A DNA stretch of 42,352 nt from an uncultured Psychroserpens sp. (GCA_905479815.1 CAJQOA010000046.1:1-42352), one strand, 5' to 3'; numbered from the stretch's first letter, positions 16,548-26,474 are shown. A program made the numbers and translations. Notes: generated by a model not told the origin, from the sequence alone.

Positions 16548-17831
16548 ATGCACAGTAGAGAACAGCATAGAGGTTTTAGGTTTGACTGGATTACCATTGT
16601 ATTATTCTTATTACTTGTTGGCTTTGGGTGGCTTAACATAATGTCTGCTTCTCATGAAGGCGATATCGTTAGCTACTTTGACATGAGTCAATTATATGGC
16701 AAACATGCTGTTTTTATTGGATTAACTTTTGTTCTTATTACTTTAATTCTATCTGTTGAAGCCAAGTTCTATGAACGGTTTTCCAGTGTGATTTATATCG
16801 TCGCCATGCTGGCTCTTGTTGGCTTATTTATCTTTGGAAAAGATGTCAATGGCGCTCGTTCTTGGTACGGAATTGGAAGTATGACTATCCAACCTAGTGA
16901 ATTTGCAAAATTTGCTACAGCTCTCGCTCTTGCTAAATACATGAGTGATTTGCAAACAGATATGAACACCATAAAAGACCAATTAAGAGCAGTTGGAATT
17001 ATCATACTGCCAGCCCTATTAATCTTACTACAAAATGATGCTGGAAGTACTATTGTATACGCCTCATTCTTCTTTGTGTTTTATCGTGAAGGGCTTCAAC
17101 AAGTATATTTAGCAATTGCGATCTCTGCCATTGTTTTAGCGGTTTTGGCGCTAAAATTTGGAATATTAATTACAGCTGTAATTGCTGCTATTGTCATTTG
17201 TAGTCTTTATTTTTTTCGAAGAAAAAAACGGGCATCAATTCTACAGTCTGTTGTTATCTTATTGGTTTGTGTGTCTTTTTCTGCAGGTGTGCGCATGTTT
17301 TACGATCACGTTTTAAAACCGCATCAACAAAATAGAATAAGTCTATGGTTGCGATTGGAGAAAGACCCTGCAAAACTAGAGAGAATGAAAAAAGAGGAGG
17401 CTTACAACCTCATACAATCTGAGCAAGCCATTAGTTCTGGTGGATTGACAGGAAAAGGCTTCATGCAAGGCACAAGAACTACCGGTAAATTTGTACCAGA
17501 ACAAGAAACAGATTACATCTTTAGTACAGTTGGAGAAGAATGGGGCTTTTTAGGAAGTAGCATAGTCGTTATTCTATTTATGGCTTTAATAATACGAGTG
17601 CTCTTTCTTGCTGAATCTCAGAAATCACAATTTAGTCGTGTTTACGGCTATGGTGTAGCAGCTATATTATTTACCCATTTCACAATTAATATAGGTATGG
17701 TTATGGGATTAATCCCAACCGTTGGAATCCCTCTCCCCTTCTTTAGTTATGGAGGATCCGGACTTTGGGGCTTCACTATTTTACTATTTATTTTCGTGAA
17801 ATTAGATAGTAATAAAATCAATGAATGGTAA
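16548..17831 (+). CDS. mrdB: Peptidoglycan glycosyltransferase RodA
   Basis: This 427-residue SEDS-family polymerase makes glycan strands from lipid II in partnership with PBP2. About ten membrane helices are visible. SEDS signatures include GARSWYGIGSMTIQPSEFAK, LLQNDAGSTIVY, the periplasmic loop FVPEQETDYIFSTVGEEWG (its Asp matches the essential RodA Asp), and the C-terminal PTVGIPLPFFSYGGSG. It is the last gene of the mre-mrd operon and converges on valS, with a hairpin between them. Confidence 0.96.
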   Translation: MHSREQHRGFRFDWITIVLFLLLVGFGWLNIMSASHEGDIVSYFDMSQLYGKHAVFIGLTFVLITLILSVEAKFYERFSSVIYIVAMLALVGLFIFGKDVNGARSWYGIGSMTIQPSEFAKFATALALAKYMSDLQTDMNTIKDQLRAVGIIILPALLILLQNDAGSTIVYASFFFVFYREGLQQVYLAIAISAIVLAVLALKFGILITAVIAAIVICSLYFFRRKKRASILQSVVILLVCVSFSAGVRMFYDHVLKPHQQNRISLWLRLEKDPAKLERMKKEEAYNLIQSEQAISSGGLTGKGFMQGTRTTGKFVPEQETDYIFSTVGEEWGFLGSSIVVILFMALIIRVLFLAESQKSQFSRVYGYGVAAILFTHFTINIGMVMGLIPTVGIPLPFFSYGGSGLWGFTILLFIFVKLDSNKINEW

Positions 17832-17833
17832 AA

Positions 17834-17866
17834 GAAAAAGCTGCCCATTACAGACAGCTTCTTTAT
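17834..17866. terminator. Probable terminator between rodA and valS
   Basis: An imperfect hairpin with core arms AAGCTG (17838-17843) and CAGCTT (17855-17860) is flanked by A-rich sequence on the left and T-rich sequence on the right. It sits in the gap between convergent genes and could serve both. Confidence 0.6.
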
Positions 17867-17887
17867 TCAAATAATAGTATCTAAAGC

Positions 17888-20521
17888 TTATTTCAAACTC
17901 GCTAAACTATTTTTAATAGTCTCAATTTTAGCTAAAGCATCTGCTTCCTTTTTCTTTTCTGAAGCAACAACTTGCTCAGGAGCTCCAGCAACAAAACGCT
18001 CATTTGAGAGTTTCTTTTGAACTGATTTCAAAAAGCCTTCAGTATAGTTTAACTCTTCGGTTAACTTTGAAATCTCAGCCTCTACATCAATACTTCCTTC
18101 CATTGGAATAAAGTATTCGTTAGATTTTACACGATACGTCAAAGCGCCTTCTACAGCTTCTGTAACGTATTCAAAACTATCTAGATTACCAAGCTTAGAA
18201 ATCACCTCATCAAACGTTGAAGCAGCATTTTCATTATTGACTATAGAAAAACCTATAGCATCTTTAAACGCAATATTCTTCTGAGTTCTAATATTTCTAA
18301 TTCCTGTGATAACTTCCGAAGCAAAATCAAACTCTGAAATCAATGTCTCATTTATTGGCTTTGCTTTTGGCCATTCTGCAATAATCAAAGCCTCTTCTGG
18401 AGAACGTTCTTTAATATAATGCCATATTTCTTCTGTCAAGAAAGGCATAAATGGATGCAATATTTTAAGTATATCTTCAAAAATTGTATTTACACTTTCT
18501 AGAGTTTTTGCATCAATAGGTTGCTGATAAGCTGGCTTGATAATTTCTAATAACCATGATGCAAAATCATCCCAAATCAATTTATATGTTGCCATTAAAG
18601 CATCACTTAACCTGTATTTACTGAAGTGATCTTCAATCTCAGCAATCGTTTGTTGAAATTTAGATTCAAACCACTCTAAAGCAATTTTGCTTGAGTTGGG
18701 TTGACTTATAGAACTATCTACTTCCCAACCTTGAACTAATCTAAAAGCATTCCATATTTTATTAGCAAACTGTTTTCCTTGCTGACATAAGTCTTCATCA
18801 AACATTAAGTCATTCCCAGCTGCAGAACTCAATAACAGACCTACTCTAACACCATCTGCTCCATATTCTTCAATCAATTTTAAAGCATCAGGCGAGTTCC
18901 CTAAAGATTTAGACATTTTACGTCTTTGCTTATCTCTAACTAATCCTGTTAGGTATACATTTTCAAAAGGTCTTTGATCTTTATATTCATAACCTGCAAC
19001 AATCATTCTCGCTACCCAGAAAAACAAAATATCTGGACCTGTAACTAAATCATTCGTAGGATAATAGTATTTAATCTCTTCATTTTCTGGATTTCTAATA
19101 CCATCAAAAACACTCATTGGCCATAACCATGAACTAAACCATGTATCTAGTGCATCTGTATCTTGACGCAAATTGTCTGCAGTTAACTCTTGATTATTAG
19201 CAGCAACTCTAGCGAGTTTAACGGCCTCCTCAATAGTTTCTGCAACGACATAATCTTCCTTACCATCTCCATAGAAATAAGCAGGAATTTGTTGTCCCCA
19301 AAGTAATTGTCTAGAAATATTCCAATCGCGAATATTCTCCATCCAGTGTCTATAGGTGTTTTCAAATTTCTTCGGAAACAGCTTCACTTCACCAGTTTTT
19401 AAAACGGCATCAATAGCAGGCTTTGCTAGATCTTCCATTTTAAGAAACCATTGATCACTTAAGCGAGGTTCTATAACGGCTTTCGTACGTTCTGATGTGC
19501 CTACTTTATTGATATGGTTTTCTGTTTTTATTATAACTCCTGAAGCTTCCAGTTCTTTCGTTACTGCTTTTCTTGCGACAAAGCGATCTTGTCCTTGAAA
19601 ATGCATTCCGAAGCTATTCAAAGATGCATCATCATTAAAAATATCAATAACTTCAAGATTGTGCTTATCTCCTAAAGCTTTATCATTTTCATCGTGAGCA
19701 GGTGTCACTTTTAGGCAACCTGTACCAAACTCAATATCAACATATTCATCTTCAATAATAGGAATAACCCTTCCGCAGATAGGAACAATAGCTTTCTTCC
19801 CTTTTAGATGAGTAAAACGCTCATCTGTTGGATTGATACATATTGCTGTATCTCCAAAAATGGTTTCTGGACGTGTTGTAGCAATGGTTAATTTCTCATC
19901 ACTTCCTTCTATTTTATATTCTAAATAATAAAGTAGACCTTGCTTTTCTACATGGATAACTTCTTCATCAGATAAGGTTGTTTTAGCTTCTGGATCCCAA
20001 TTAACCATGCGATAACCTCTATAAATCAAACCTTTATTATGTAAATCAACAAATACTTTAATTACAGCTTCACTCATATCATCATCCATCGTAAACTTAG
20101 TACGATCCCAATCACATGAGCAACCAAGCTTTTTCAATTGTTCTAGAATGACACCTCCATATTCTTCTGTCCATTCCCAAGCATGCTCTAAAAACTCTTC
20201 ACGAGATAAATCATTTTTATCAATCCCTTGAGCTTTTAATTTTGCAACCACCTTAGCTTCTGTAGCAATAGATGCATGATCTGTTCCTGGCACCCAACAC
20301 GCATTTTTCCCTTGTAAACGTGCACGGCGTATGAGAACATCTTGAATAGTATTATTCAACATATGTCCCATGTGTAAGATACCTGTCACGTTTGGTGGCG
20401 GAATTACAATTGTATATGGTTCTCTCTCATCTGGAGTAGAATGAAAGTAGTTGTGTAACATCCAGTAGTCGTACCATTTGTTTTCTACTGCTTGTGCTGA
20501 ATATTTTGATGGAATTTCCAT
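17888..20521 (-). CDS. valS: Valyl-tRNA synthetase
   Basis: This class I aminoacyl-tRNA synthetase of 877 residues loads valine onto tRNA-Val. The Rossmann signature HIGH appears as H50-M-G-H53 within [13 protein letters not shown], and KMSKS is in [13 protein letters not shown] near residue 537. The editing (CP1) insert includes [18 protein letters not shown]. The C-terminus carries the tRNA-contacting coiled coil typical of ValS ([20 protein letters not shown]). Length is normal. It appears monocistronic, converging with rodA and divergent from the DUF1573 gene. Confidence 0.97.
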   Translation of the reverse strand: MEIPSKYSAQAVENKWYDYWMLHNYFHSTPDEREPYTIVIPPPNVTGILHMGHMLNNTIQDVLIRRARLQGKNACWVPGTDHASIATEAKVVAKLKAQGIDKNDLSREEFLEHAWEWTEEYGGVILEQLKKLGCSCDWDRTKFTMDDDMSEAVIKVFVDLHNKGLIYRGYRMVNWDPEAKTTLSDEEVIHVEKQGLLYYLEYKIEGSDEKLTIATTRPETIFGDTAICINPTDERFTHLKGKKAIVPICGRVIPIIEDEYVDIEFGTGCLKVTPAHDENDKALGDKHNLEVIDIFNDDASLNSFGMHFQGQDRFVARKAVTKELEASGVIIKTENHINKVGTSERTKAVIEPRLSDQWFLKMEDLAKPAIDAVLKTGEVKLFPKKFENTYRHWMENIRDWNISRQLLWGQQIPAYFYGDGKEDYVVAETIEEAVKLARVAANNQELTADNLRQDTDALDTWFSSWLWPMSVFDGIRNPENEEIKYYYPTNDLVTGPDILFFWVARMIVAGYEYKDQRPFENVYLTGLVRDKQRRKMSKSLGNSPDALKLIEEYGADGVRVGLLLSSAAGNDLMFDEDLCQQGKQFANKIWNAFRLVQGWEVDSSISQPNSSKIALEWFESKFQQTIAEIEDHFSKYRLSDALMATYKLIWDDFASWLLEIIKPAYQQPIDAKTLESVNTIFEDILKILHPFMPFLTEEIWHYIKERSPEEALIIAEWPKAKPINETLISEFDFASEVITGIRNIRTQKNIAFKDAIGFSIVNNENAASTFDEVISKLGNLDSFEYVTEAVEGALTYRVKSNEYFIPMEGSIDVEAEISKLTEELNYTEGFLKSVQKKLSNERFVAGAPEQVVASEKKKEADALAKIETIKNSLASLK

Positions 20522-20651
20522 GCTTTGGTATTGTTTTTGCTTTATAACTTACAAAAGTACTTATATTTCCTTTTAAGCGAAATGAATACAGGAAATAATG
20601 AGCACTTAAATCGTAATTAATGTTAATTAAAAGGTCATACATCTAATTTAT

Positions 20652-20682
20652 TTTGAAGTATGACAAAAAGTAAGTAGCTTTG
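20652..20682 (+). promoter_or_regulatory. Full Bacteroidota housekeeping promoter
   Basis: TTTG at 20652-20655 is followed after exactly 19 bp by TAGCTTTG at 20675-20682. This matches the -33 TTTG / -7 TAnnTTTG consensus of the primary sigma factor in this phylum. It lies 24 bp before the start of the DUF1573 gene and is the clearest promoter in the window. Confidence 0.85.
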
Positions 20683-20705
20683 ATAGTATCAATTTAAAAA
20701 TTTAA

Positions 20706-21134
20706 ATGATGAAAAAATTAGTAGCAATTTTATGTGTAGCTTTTATAAGCTTTGGAGCAATGGCTCAAAAGAAGGTCGCAAAAATAGAATTCAAAACAGA
20801 TGTAATAGATTACGGAACAATAGAGAAAGGTTCAGATGGTGTAAGAATATTTGAATTCACCAACACAGGAAATGCTCCTTTAATTATCTCTAATGTAAAG
20901 TCAACTTGTGGTTGTACTGTGCCTAAAAAACCAGATGGCCCTATTTTACCTGGAGAAACAGGAAAGATTGAAGTTAAGTATGACACTAATAGAGTAAATC
21001 CTATTAGAAAAACAATTACAGTTACTTCTAATGCTGACACTCCAACTGTAGCTTTAAAAATTAAAGGTTTAGTTGTAGATCCTAGTAAGACTAACGTTTT
21101 AGATAAAACGAAAAAAAGTGTAATGGAGCAATAA
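20706..21134 (+). CDS. Exported DUF1573 protein
   Basis: This 142-residue secreted protein has a signal peptide ending near residue 20 (SFGAMAQ). The mature part is a single immunoglobulin-like beta domain of the DUF1573 family, seen in IDYGTIEKGSDGVRIFEFTN, the Cys-Gly-Cys motif KSTCGCTVPKKP, and LPGETGKIEVKYDT. Such proteins are abundant in Bacteroidota, and their role is unknown. The strong upstream promoter and good downstream terminator suggest an independent, probably well-expressed unit. A periplasmic or cell-surface location is inferred. Confidence 0.9.
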   Translation: MMKKLVAILCVAFISFGAMAQKKVAKIEFKTDVIDYGTIEKGSDGVRIFEFTNTGNAPLIISNVKSTCGCTVPKKPDGPILPGETGKIEVKYDTNRVNPIRKTITVTSNADTPTVALKIKGLVVDPSKTNVLDKTKKSVMEQ

Positions 21135-21160
21135 AATTCTTATCCAAAATATAATACAAA

Positions 21161-21190
21161 AGAACTCTCTAATTAGGGAGTTCTTTTTTT
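21161..21190 (+). terminator. Terminator of the DUF1573 gene, overlapping the next gene's end
   Basis: Arms AGAACTC(T)CT (from 21161) and AG(G)GAGTTCT (to 21183) surround an AATT loop, followed by about nine T residues on the plus strand. The left arm and loop contain the stop codon of the minus-strand protease gene, so the hairpin is shared by both transcripts. Confidence 0.85.
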
Positions 21191-22524
21191 TTGAATACAT
21201 CTTCTAATCTAAATTCTACATTTAGAGTTTTATTTCCTCGTTCTACTTTAAGTCTAATCGTTTTACCTACTTTACCTCTAAAATAGTGAATCACCTCTTG
21301 TAATTTCAACTCATGGGACTGTTTACCATTTATAGAAATAACCACATCATTTTGCAGTAAACCTGCCTTTTCAGCTGGAGAATTTTTTCTAATTTCAATA
21401 ATAGTATACGCAGGTTTTAAACCCACTCGGTAAGATTGAACTGTAGAAATTGTGATGTTATCATCATTTGATCTTCCATAATTATCTAGACTCTTCTTTT
21501 TCACAGACTCTGTTACTAGTCGAAAACCGTGTTGTTCTAAAACAATACCACTTCTATTATAACGAAATGCATCTTTAAAATAGCCATTCTTTTTTAGAGT
21601 GATTTTTGCACTTTCATAATCAAATATAACATTGAAACGTCTTAAAATTTCGGCAGACAAGCTTCCGTTTCTATTTTCTATTTGTTTTGCATGATGTATT
21701 GCTGAAGAATCTGGGAAGGCAGCATTCACATTATTTAAGGTGAAATTTTTAAGCCTAAAAGCGTCAATTTTAGAGCGTTTACCATGAACATTACCACTTA
21801 ATCCTCTTCCCAAAAAATCATGAAAATAGTTATTATTCTCAGCTGTAATACCATGACTTTCATCTTCAAACAGCCAAAGGGCATCACTACTTCCTGTATC
21901 TATTAATAATTTAACTGGCAACGTCTCTTCTCCCAAAGTAACTTCTCCCTTTATGTAAGGTTTATTGTTGTGGAAAGAGAGATTAAATGTTTCACATTTT
22001 TTACAGGATTTGTAAGTATATCCTTCTCTCTTATTTAACTTAATAAGCTTCGTTCTATAATTAATTTCTACTATAAAGTCTTTAAATAAACTATAACCTA
22101 TAATACCATGAATAGGAACGCCTAATTTGGGAGTAAAATTAATTTCTTGATCAAACACAACATAAAGTTCTTGATTAACATTAACTGCATTACCAATTTT
22201 TAAAAAATTGTTTTTTGATCGAAGTGCCCTAACTGTTTCTCCTCCTCCTAGACCACGTAAGAATATAGTCTCTACATTATTCATTTGTAAAGAATCTGTA
22301 TTGGTGATATTGAACAAGATAGGTTTGCTAACACCTGTATCTAATAAAAAAGAAAGCTTAACACCATTAATTTCTACAGGTATAACAATAAGATTATTAA
22401 TGAGTTCAAATCTAACTTTATCTTGTTGCTTACCTGGTAATTCAAATTTACCTTGCCCAAAAGAGTACATTATACTCAATAGCAAAAGTAAAGTGAAAGC
22501 GCCTATTTTATTATTAAAAACCAT
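21169..22524 (-). CDS. Two-domain retropepsin-like aspartyl protease with PDZ
   Basis: This 451-residue exported protein has a signal peptide at about residues 1-24 (FTLLLLLSIMYSFGQ). Two tandem pepsin/retropepsin-like lobes follow, each with an Asp-Thr-Gly motif (LSFLLDTGVSK near residue 62 and VKLLIDTGSSDALW near residue 205). A C-terminal PDZ domain holds AGLLQNDVVISINGKQ. Two DTG lobes in one chain suggest an intramolecular pepsin-like active site, unlike single-lobe homodimeric retropepsins. The PDZ domain probably binds substrate C-termini. The ATG at 22524 is preferred to a TTG at 22539 because it gives a cleaner signal peptide. The substrate is unknown. Confidence 0.88.
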   Translation of the reverse strand: MVFNNKIGAFTLLLLLSIMYSFGQGKFELPGKQQDKVRFELINNLIVIPVEINGVKLSFLLDTGVSKPILFNITNTDSLQMNNVETIFLRGLGGGETVRALRSKNNFLKIGNAVNVNQELYVVFDQEINFTPKLGVPIHGIIGYSLFKDFIVEINYRTKLIKLNKREGYTYKSCKKCETFNLSFHNNKPYIKGEVTLGEETLPVKLLIDTGSSDALWLFEDESHGITAENNNYFHDFLGRGLSGNVHGKRSKIDAFRLKNFTLNNVNAAFPDSSAIHHAKQIENRNGSLSAEILRRFNVIFDYESAKITLKKNGYFKDAFRYNRSGIVLEQHGFRLVTESVKKKSLDNYGRSNDDNITISTVQSYRVGLKPAYTIIEIRKNSPAEKAGLLQNDVVISINGKQSHELKLQEVIHYFRGKVGKTIRLKVERGNKTLNVEFRLEDVFKKKELPN

Positions 22525-22633
22525 AAGTATAAATACCAAGTTACAAATCTTTATTTCATAGTTTGTTTTTTACCATAGTTTTAAATAAAATTTAAGATTA
22601 TTTTTCAGAACTTTACCAAATAAACTTACAATC

Positions 22634-23824
22634 ATGCCAAAAATTTCTAAGAAGGGAGTATCAATGCCAGAATCTCCTATACGTAAACTAGTTCCCTATG
22701 CTGAGAATGCCTACAAACAAGGAAAAACGGTTTATCATTTAAATATAGGTCAACCAGATATTAAAACGCCTCAAGTAGCAATGGACGCTGTTAGAGTCCA
22801 CTCCTTAGATATTTTGGCTTACACTAGATCTGAAGGATCTGAAGGTTATCGTATCAAAATAGCAGACTACTATGCAAAAAACGACATACATGTTAAACAT
22901 GACGACATTATTGTAACTACTGGAGGTAGTGAAGCACTTTTATTTGCTTTTGGTAGTGTTATGGATACTGGTGATGAAGTTATAATACCTGAACCTTTCT
23001 ATGCAAACTATAATGGTTTTTCAACTGCTTCGGGTGTTAAAGTTGTTCCGGTGATTTCTAAAATTGAAGATAATTTCGCCTTACCTCCAATTGAGGAGTT
23101 TGAAAAATTAATAACCCCAAAGACTAAAGCCATTCTTATTTGTAATCCAGGAAACCCAACAGGTTACCTTTATTCCAAAGATGAAATAAAGAAATTAGCA
23201 AACATTGCTAAAAAACATGATTTGTTTTTAATTGCTGATGAAGTATATAGAGAGTTTGCTTATGATGGCGCAACCCACTATTCTATTCTTCAAGAAGAAG
23301 GTTTGGATGATTATGCCATTGTTATTGATTCTGTTTCAAAGCGTTATAGTATGTGTGGCGCACGTATTGGATGTTTAGTATCAAAAAACAAAGACGTTAT
23401 TAAAACTGCTTTAAAATTCGCACAAGCACGCTTAAGTCCGCCAACACTAGCACAAATAGCTAGTGAAGCTGCTTTACAAACACCACAAAGTTATTTTGAT
23501 GACGTTATTGAAGAATATGTTGAACGACGTAACGTTTTAATTGAAGAATTAAATAAAATTGAAGGCGTACAAGTAGCCAACCCTAAAGGTGCTTTTTATT
23601 GTATAGCACAATTACCTATTAAAAATAGTGATGCCTTTGCACAATGGTTGTTAGAATCATTTGATGTCGATGGAGAAACTGTAATGGTTGCTCCAGCTGG
23701 AGGTTTCTATAGTACTCCAGGTGTTGGACTAAACCAAATTAGAATTGCTTATGTTTTAAACACAGAAAGCTTAAAAAAAGCAGTAAATATTATAAAAGAA
23801 GCCTTAAAAGTATATAAAGAGTAG
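22634..23824 (+). CDS. PLP-dependent class I/II aminotransferase
   Basis: This 396-residue fold-type I aminotransferase probably acts on aspartate or a related amino acid. The N-terminal substrate loop reads NIGQPD. The cofactor residues are visible: NPGNPTG (171-177), ADEVY (Asp202 and Tyr205) and the Schiff-base lysine Lys236 in SVSKRYSMCGARIG. The exact substrate cannot be read; aspartate or aromatic aminotransferase are the likely options. The stop codon TAG shares its last base with the GTG start of murB (TAGTG), indicating translational coupling. Confidence 0.92.
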   Translation: MPKISKKGVSMPESPIRKLVPYAENAYKQGKTVYHLNIGQPDIKTPQVAMDAVRVHSLDILAYTRSEGSEGYRIKIADYYAKNDIHVKHDDIIVTTGGSEALLFAFGSVMDTGDEVIIPEPFYANYNGFSTASGVKVVPVISKIEDNFALPPIEEFEKLITPKTKAILICNPGNPTGYLYSKDEIKKLANIAKKHDLFLIADEVYREFAYDGATHYSILQEEGLDDYAIVIDSVSKRYSMCGARIGCLVSKNKDVIKTALKFAQARLSPPTLAQIASEAALQTPQSYFDDVIEEYVERRNVLIEELNKIEGVQVANPKGAFYCIAQLPIKNSDAFAQWLLESFDVDGETVMVAPAGGFYSTPGVGLNQIRIAYVLNTESLKKAVNIIKEALKVYKE

Positions 23825-24837
23825 TGCACATACAAAACGACATATCTTTAAAACCCTTCAACACCTTTGGTATTGATGTAAAGGCAAAACACTTTATATC
23901 AGTAAAATCGGTTGAGGGTTTAAAAAGGATTTTTTCTTCGGAAGAATTTCCGCAGAAATTCATTTTAGGAGGTGGCAGTAATATGTTACTCACTAAAGAT
24001 ATAGATGCGTTAGTTATTCACTTAAATCTAAAAGGTAAAACCGTATTAGAACAAACCGAAAATGAAATCTTAGTCAAATGTGAAGCTGGTGAAAATTGGC
24101 ATGAATTTGTGTTATGGACATTAGAAAAAGATTTTGGAGGCTTAGAAAACCTATCGCTTATTCCTGGTAATGTTGGCACAAGTCCTATTCAAAACATTGG
24201 CGCTTATGGTATTGAGTTAAAAGATGTTTTCCATTCATGCGACGCTTTAAACTTAGAAACTCTTGAGATAGAAAGTTTCACTAAAGAAGCATGTGAATTT
24301 GATTACCGAAATTCCATATTCAAACAGCACGCAAAAGATAGATACATCATTATTAGTGTTGTTTTTAATTTAAGCATAGGGCATCATAATTTAAATACAA
24401 ATTATGGAGCAATCATTTCAGAATTAGAAAACATGAATATAGAGCAACCTACAATTCAAGATGTTTCTAGGGCTGTTATTGCTATTCGCCAAAGTAAGCT
24501 ACCAGACCCTAAGGAGATTGGAAACTCTGGAAGTTTTTTCAAAAACCCTATAATCCCAAAAGAAGATTTTTTAAAATTACAAGGCAATTTCCCTGACGCT
24601 CCTCATTATATAGTTTCAGAAAACGAAATAAAAGTTCCTGCTGGTTGGCTTATAGAACATGCTGGTTTTAAAGGCAAGACTTTTGGCAATTATGGCGTTC
24701 ATAAAAAGCAAGCTTTAGTACTTGTCAATTATGGAGGTGCAAAAGGAAAGGATATTTTAAATCTTTCTAAGCTAATTCAGGATACAGTAGTAAGAATTTT
24801 TGGGATTCATATTGAAGCCGAAGTTAATATTATATAA
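23824..24837 (+). CDS. murB: UDP-N-acetylenolpyruvoylglucosamine reductase
   Basis: MurB reduces the enolpyruvyl group to form UDP-MurNAc, the second committed step of peptidoglycan synthesis, using FAD and NADPH. The protein has 337 residues and a short N-terminus close to the E. coli type. FAD-binding features are ILGGGSNMLL, SLIPGNVGTSPIQNIGAYG and YRNSIFK. The proton donor Ser237 sits in GSFFKNP, and the C-terminal GIHIEAEVNII carries the conserved Glu. Translation begins at a GTG that overlaps the aminotransferase stop. No ATG fits the family start better. Confidence 0.96.
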   Translation: MHIQNDISLKPFNTFGIDVKAKHFISVKSVEGLKRIFSSEEFPQKFILGGGSNMLLTKDIDALVIHLNLKGKTVLEQTENEILVKCEAGENWHEFVLWTLEKDFGGLENLSLIPGNVGTSPIQNIGAYGIELKDVFHSCDALNLETLEIESFTKEACEFDYRNSIFKQHAKDRYIIISVVFNLSIGHHNLNTNYGAIISELENMNIEQPTIQDVSRAVIAIRQSKLPDPKEIGNSGSFFKNPIIPKEDFLKLQGNFPDAPHYIVSENEIKVPAGWLIEHAGFKGKTFGNYGVHKKQALVLVNYGGAKGKDILNLSKLIQDTVVRIFGIHIEAEVNII

Positions 24838-24861
24838 AAAAAGCCTCAAATTAATGAGGCT
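24836..24861 (-). terminator. Minus-oriented terminator with no matching gene
   Basis: The hairpin arms AGCCTCA (24842-24848) and TGAGGCT (24855-24861) have a run of seven A residues on the left side and no T-run on the right. It therefore works as an intrinsic terminator only for leftward transcripts. No minus-strand gene lies immediately to the right, which hints at a short leftward RNA from the 24862-25075 gap, or at antisense protection of murB. Confidence 0.6.
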
Positions 24862-24888
24862 GATATTTACTACAGAATAGTCTTGAAA

Positions 24889-25023
24889 ATGCTATTAATC
24901 AATTTTCCTTTTGGAAGAAAAAAATTCTATGCCGCAGAAATTATATGTAAATGGATTAAATTCCGTTTTAGTATTATTTCACTAATTTTACTGTCTTATT
25001 ATTTATATACGATTGTAACTTAA
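24889..25023 (+). CDS. Possible 44-residue membrane peptide
   Basis: An ATG at 24889 opens a 44-codon frame ending in TAA at 25023. It gives a basic N-terminal half (FPFGRKKF, CKWIKFRF) and one hydrophobic C-terminal stretch (SIISLILLSYYLYTIV). It lies in the gap between murB and the sigma factor gene. There is no homology that I recognise and no clear promoter. AT-rich gaps often give such frames by chance, so this is only a candidate. Confidence 0.22.
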   Translation: MLLINFPFGRKKFYAAEIICKWIKFRFSIISLILLSYYLYTIVT

Positions 25024-25075
25024 TTTTGGACGTTTCAAAATTCATTTTTATTTAAAAAAATTTAATTTTTATTTT

Positions 25076-25615
25076 TTGAGCACTTCTTTAGAACAACAAA
25101 TAGTAGAATTACTCGCAAATGGCGATGAAAAAGCACTTAATCTTCTTTATGAAAATTATGCAGACAGCCTCTATGGAGTCATTTTAAAAGTGACAATAAA
25201 TGAAGAATTAGCTCAAGACGCACTTCAAGAAACATTTGTCAAAGTGTGGAAAAATGCAAAAAAGTACGATTCAAAAAAAGCAAAATTATTTACCTGGCTG
25301 TACCGAATTGCTAAAAATACTGCCATAGATAAATTAAGAAGTTTTAATAATAGATTTGAAAAAGAAGTCCAAATCGATAAATCAAACGTATATATCTTAC
25401 CAACTGCAAATTTAAATCAAGATGTACTCGATTTAAAAGAGCATGTTGCGCGCCTAGACGACAAATATCAAATAGTATTGAAGGCACTGTTTTTTGAAGG
25501 TATGACTCAACAAGAAGCAAGCGATGAATTAAACATTCCGCTAGGTACTATTAAGTCTAGATTAAAAATTGGATTACGAGAACTTAAAAAGGTTTACGAT
25601 CCAGAAACAAATTAA
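25076..25615 (+). CDS. ECF RNA polymerase sigma factor with cognate anti-sigma
   Basis: This 179-residue group 4 sigma factor redirects RNA polymerase to a stress or envelope regulon. Region 2 is visible in DALQETFVKVWKNAKKYD and FTWLYRIAKNTAIDKLRS. Region 4 is visible in GMTQQEASDELNIPLGTIKSRLKIGLRELKK, with its helix-turn-helix. The frame begins with TTG at 25076; the next Met is deep in region 4, so a non-ATG start is needed. It is followed after 1 bp by a membrane anti-sigma gene, which suggests post-translational control by membrane sequestration. Confidence 0.92.
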   Translation: MSTSLEQQIVELLANGDEKALNLLYENYADSLYGVILKVTINEELAQDALQETFVKVWKNAKKYDSKKAKLFTWLYRIAKNTAIDKLRSFNNRFEKEVQIDKSNVYILPTANLNQDVLDLKEHVARLDDKYQIVLKALFFEGMTQQEASDELNIPLGTIKSRLKIGLRELKKVYDPETN

Positions 25616-25616
25616 A

Positions 25617-26417
25617 ATGGAAAAAAAATTACATACATTTTTTCAATCTGGTTTACTTGACAAGTATATCCTAGATGAAACCTCTGCTTCAGAAAGTCTG
25701 AAAGTAGAACATTATATTGACACCTACCCAGAAGTAGAAAGTGAGTATTTGAGATTGCAAGATCATCTTCAAATATTAGCTAAAGCTGATGCTGTAGAAG
25801 CTCCTAAATTTATTTTAGATAATATTCTAAATAAAGTAAAGGAGGATGAAACTCCTGTAATTCAAATGGAGACTTTACATCGAAAAACGCCTTGGTATAG
25901 CATTGCTGCAAGTATTGTAGCGCTCCTTTTTGCTGGCGCCGCTTTTATGATGTATGAGCAAAACCAAGATTTACTTAAAGAGAATCAAGTTGTTGTAGAT
26001 GAAATATTTGACTTAAGAAGTGATATTGACATCAACAATCAAAAGCTTGATGACGTGATGCGCCAGTTTATGAAATTAAACAATCCTGAAACAGAAAAAT
26101 ATGTTTTAAGAGGAAATGCTCGTGCAAAAGATTTAAAGACTGTTGCATATATCAATGCAATTGAAAAAACCTCAATGATTGATATTGTGTCTTTGCCACA
26201 TTTAGAGAAAGACCAGTTTGTAGAAGTTTACGCAGAAATGGAAGATCATTTTGTTAGTCTAGGTATATTAGACCCTTCAGATAAAAAAATGCAAACACTA
26301 CCTTATATGGAAAACGCCCTTGGCCTAAGTCTTAGAATAGGATCTAATAAAGGTAGCGAAACAAATGTTAATGAAGAACCAGTGGCTGAAATAGAATTGA
26401 AAACTAAGAATAATTAA
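25617..26417 (+). CDS. Transmembrane anti-sigma factor, RskA-like
   Basis: This 266-residue protein has a cytoplasmic N-terminal domain (SGLLDKYILDETSASESLKV) that probably binds the preceding sigma factor. A single membrane helix lies at about residues 93-112 (YSIAASIVALLFAGAAFMMY). A short coiled-coil-like stretch follows, then an extracytoplasmic domain of the RskA type (MIDIVSLPHLEKDQFVEVYAEME). The N-terminal domain lacks the His-x3-Cys-x2-Cys motif of zinc anti-sigma factors. Its start directly follows the sigma stop (TAAA-ATG), which indicates co-translation; a TTG further upstream at 25569 is not needed. Confidence 0.88.
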   Translation: MEKKLHTFFQSGLLDKYILDETSASESLKVEHYIDTYPEVESEYLRLQDHLQILAKADAVEAPKFILDNILNKVKEDETPVIQMETLHRKTPWYSIAASIVALLFAGAAFMMYEQNQDLLKENQVVVDEIFDLRSDIDINNQKLDDVMRQFMKLNNPETEKYVLRGNARAKDLKTVAYINAIEKTSMIDIVSLPHLEKDQFVEVYAEMEDHFVSLGILDPSDKKMQTLPYMENALGLSLRIGSNKGSETNVNEEPVAEIELKTKNN

Positions 26418-26435
26418 TAGCAAAACTCAAGTATT

Positions 26436-26474
26436 AAAAAGCCACTTTTAAATTATCAAAAGTGGCTTTTTTTT
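26436..26474. terminator. Bidirectional terminator between anti-sigma gene and aqpZ
   Basis: Arms GCCACTTTT (26441-26449) and AAAAGTGGC (26458-26466) have an A-run before them and eight T residues after. It is placed between convergent genes and can stop both. Confidence 0.9.
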
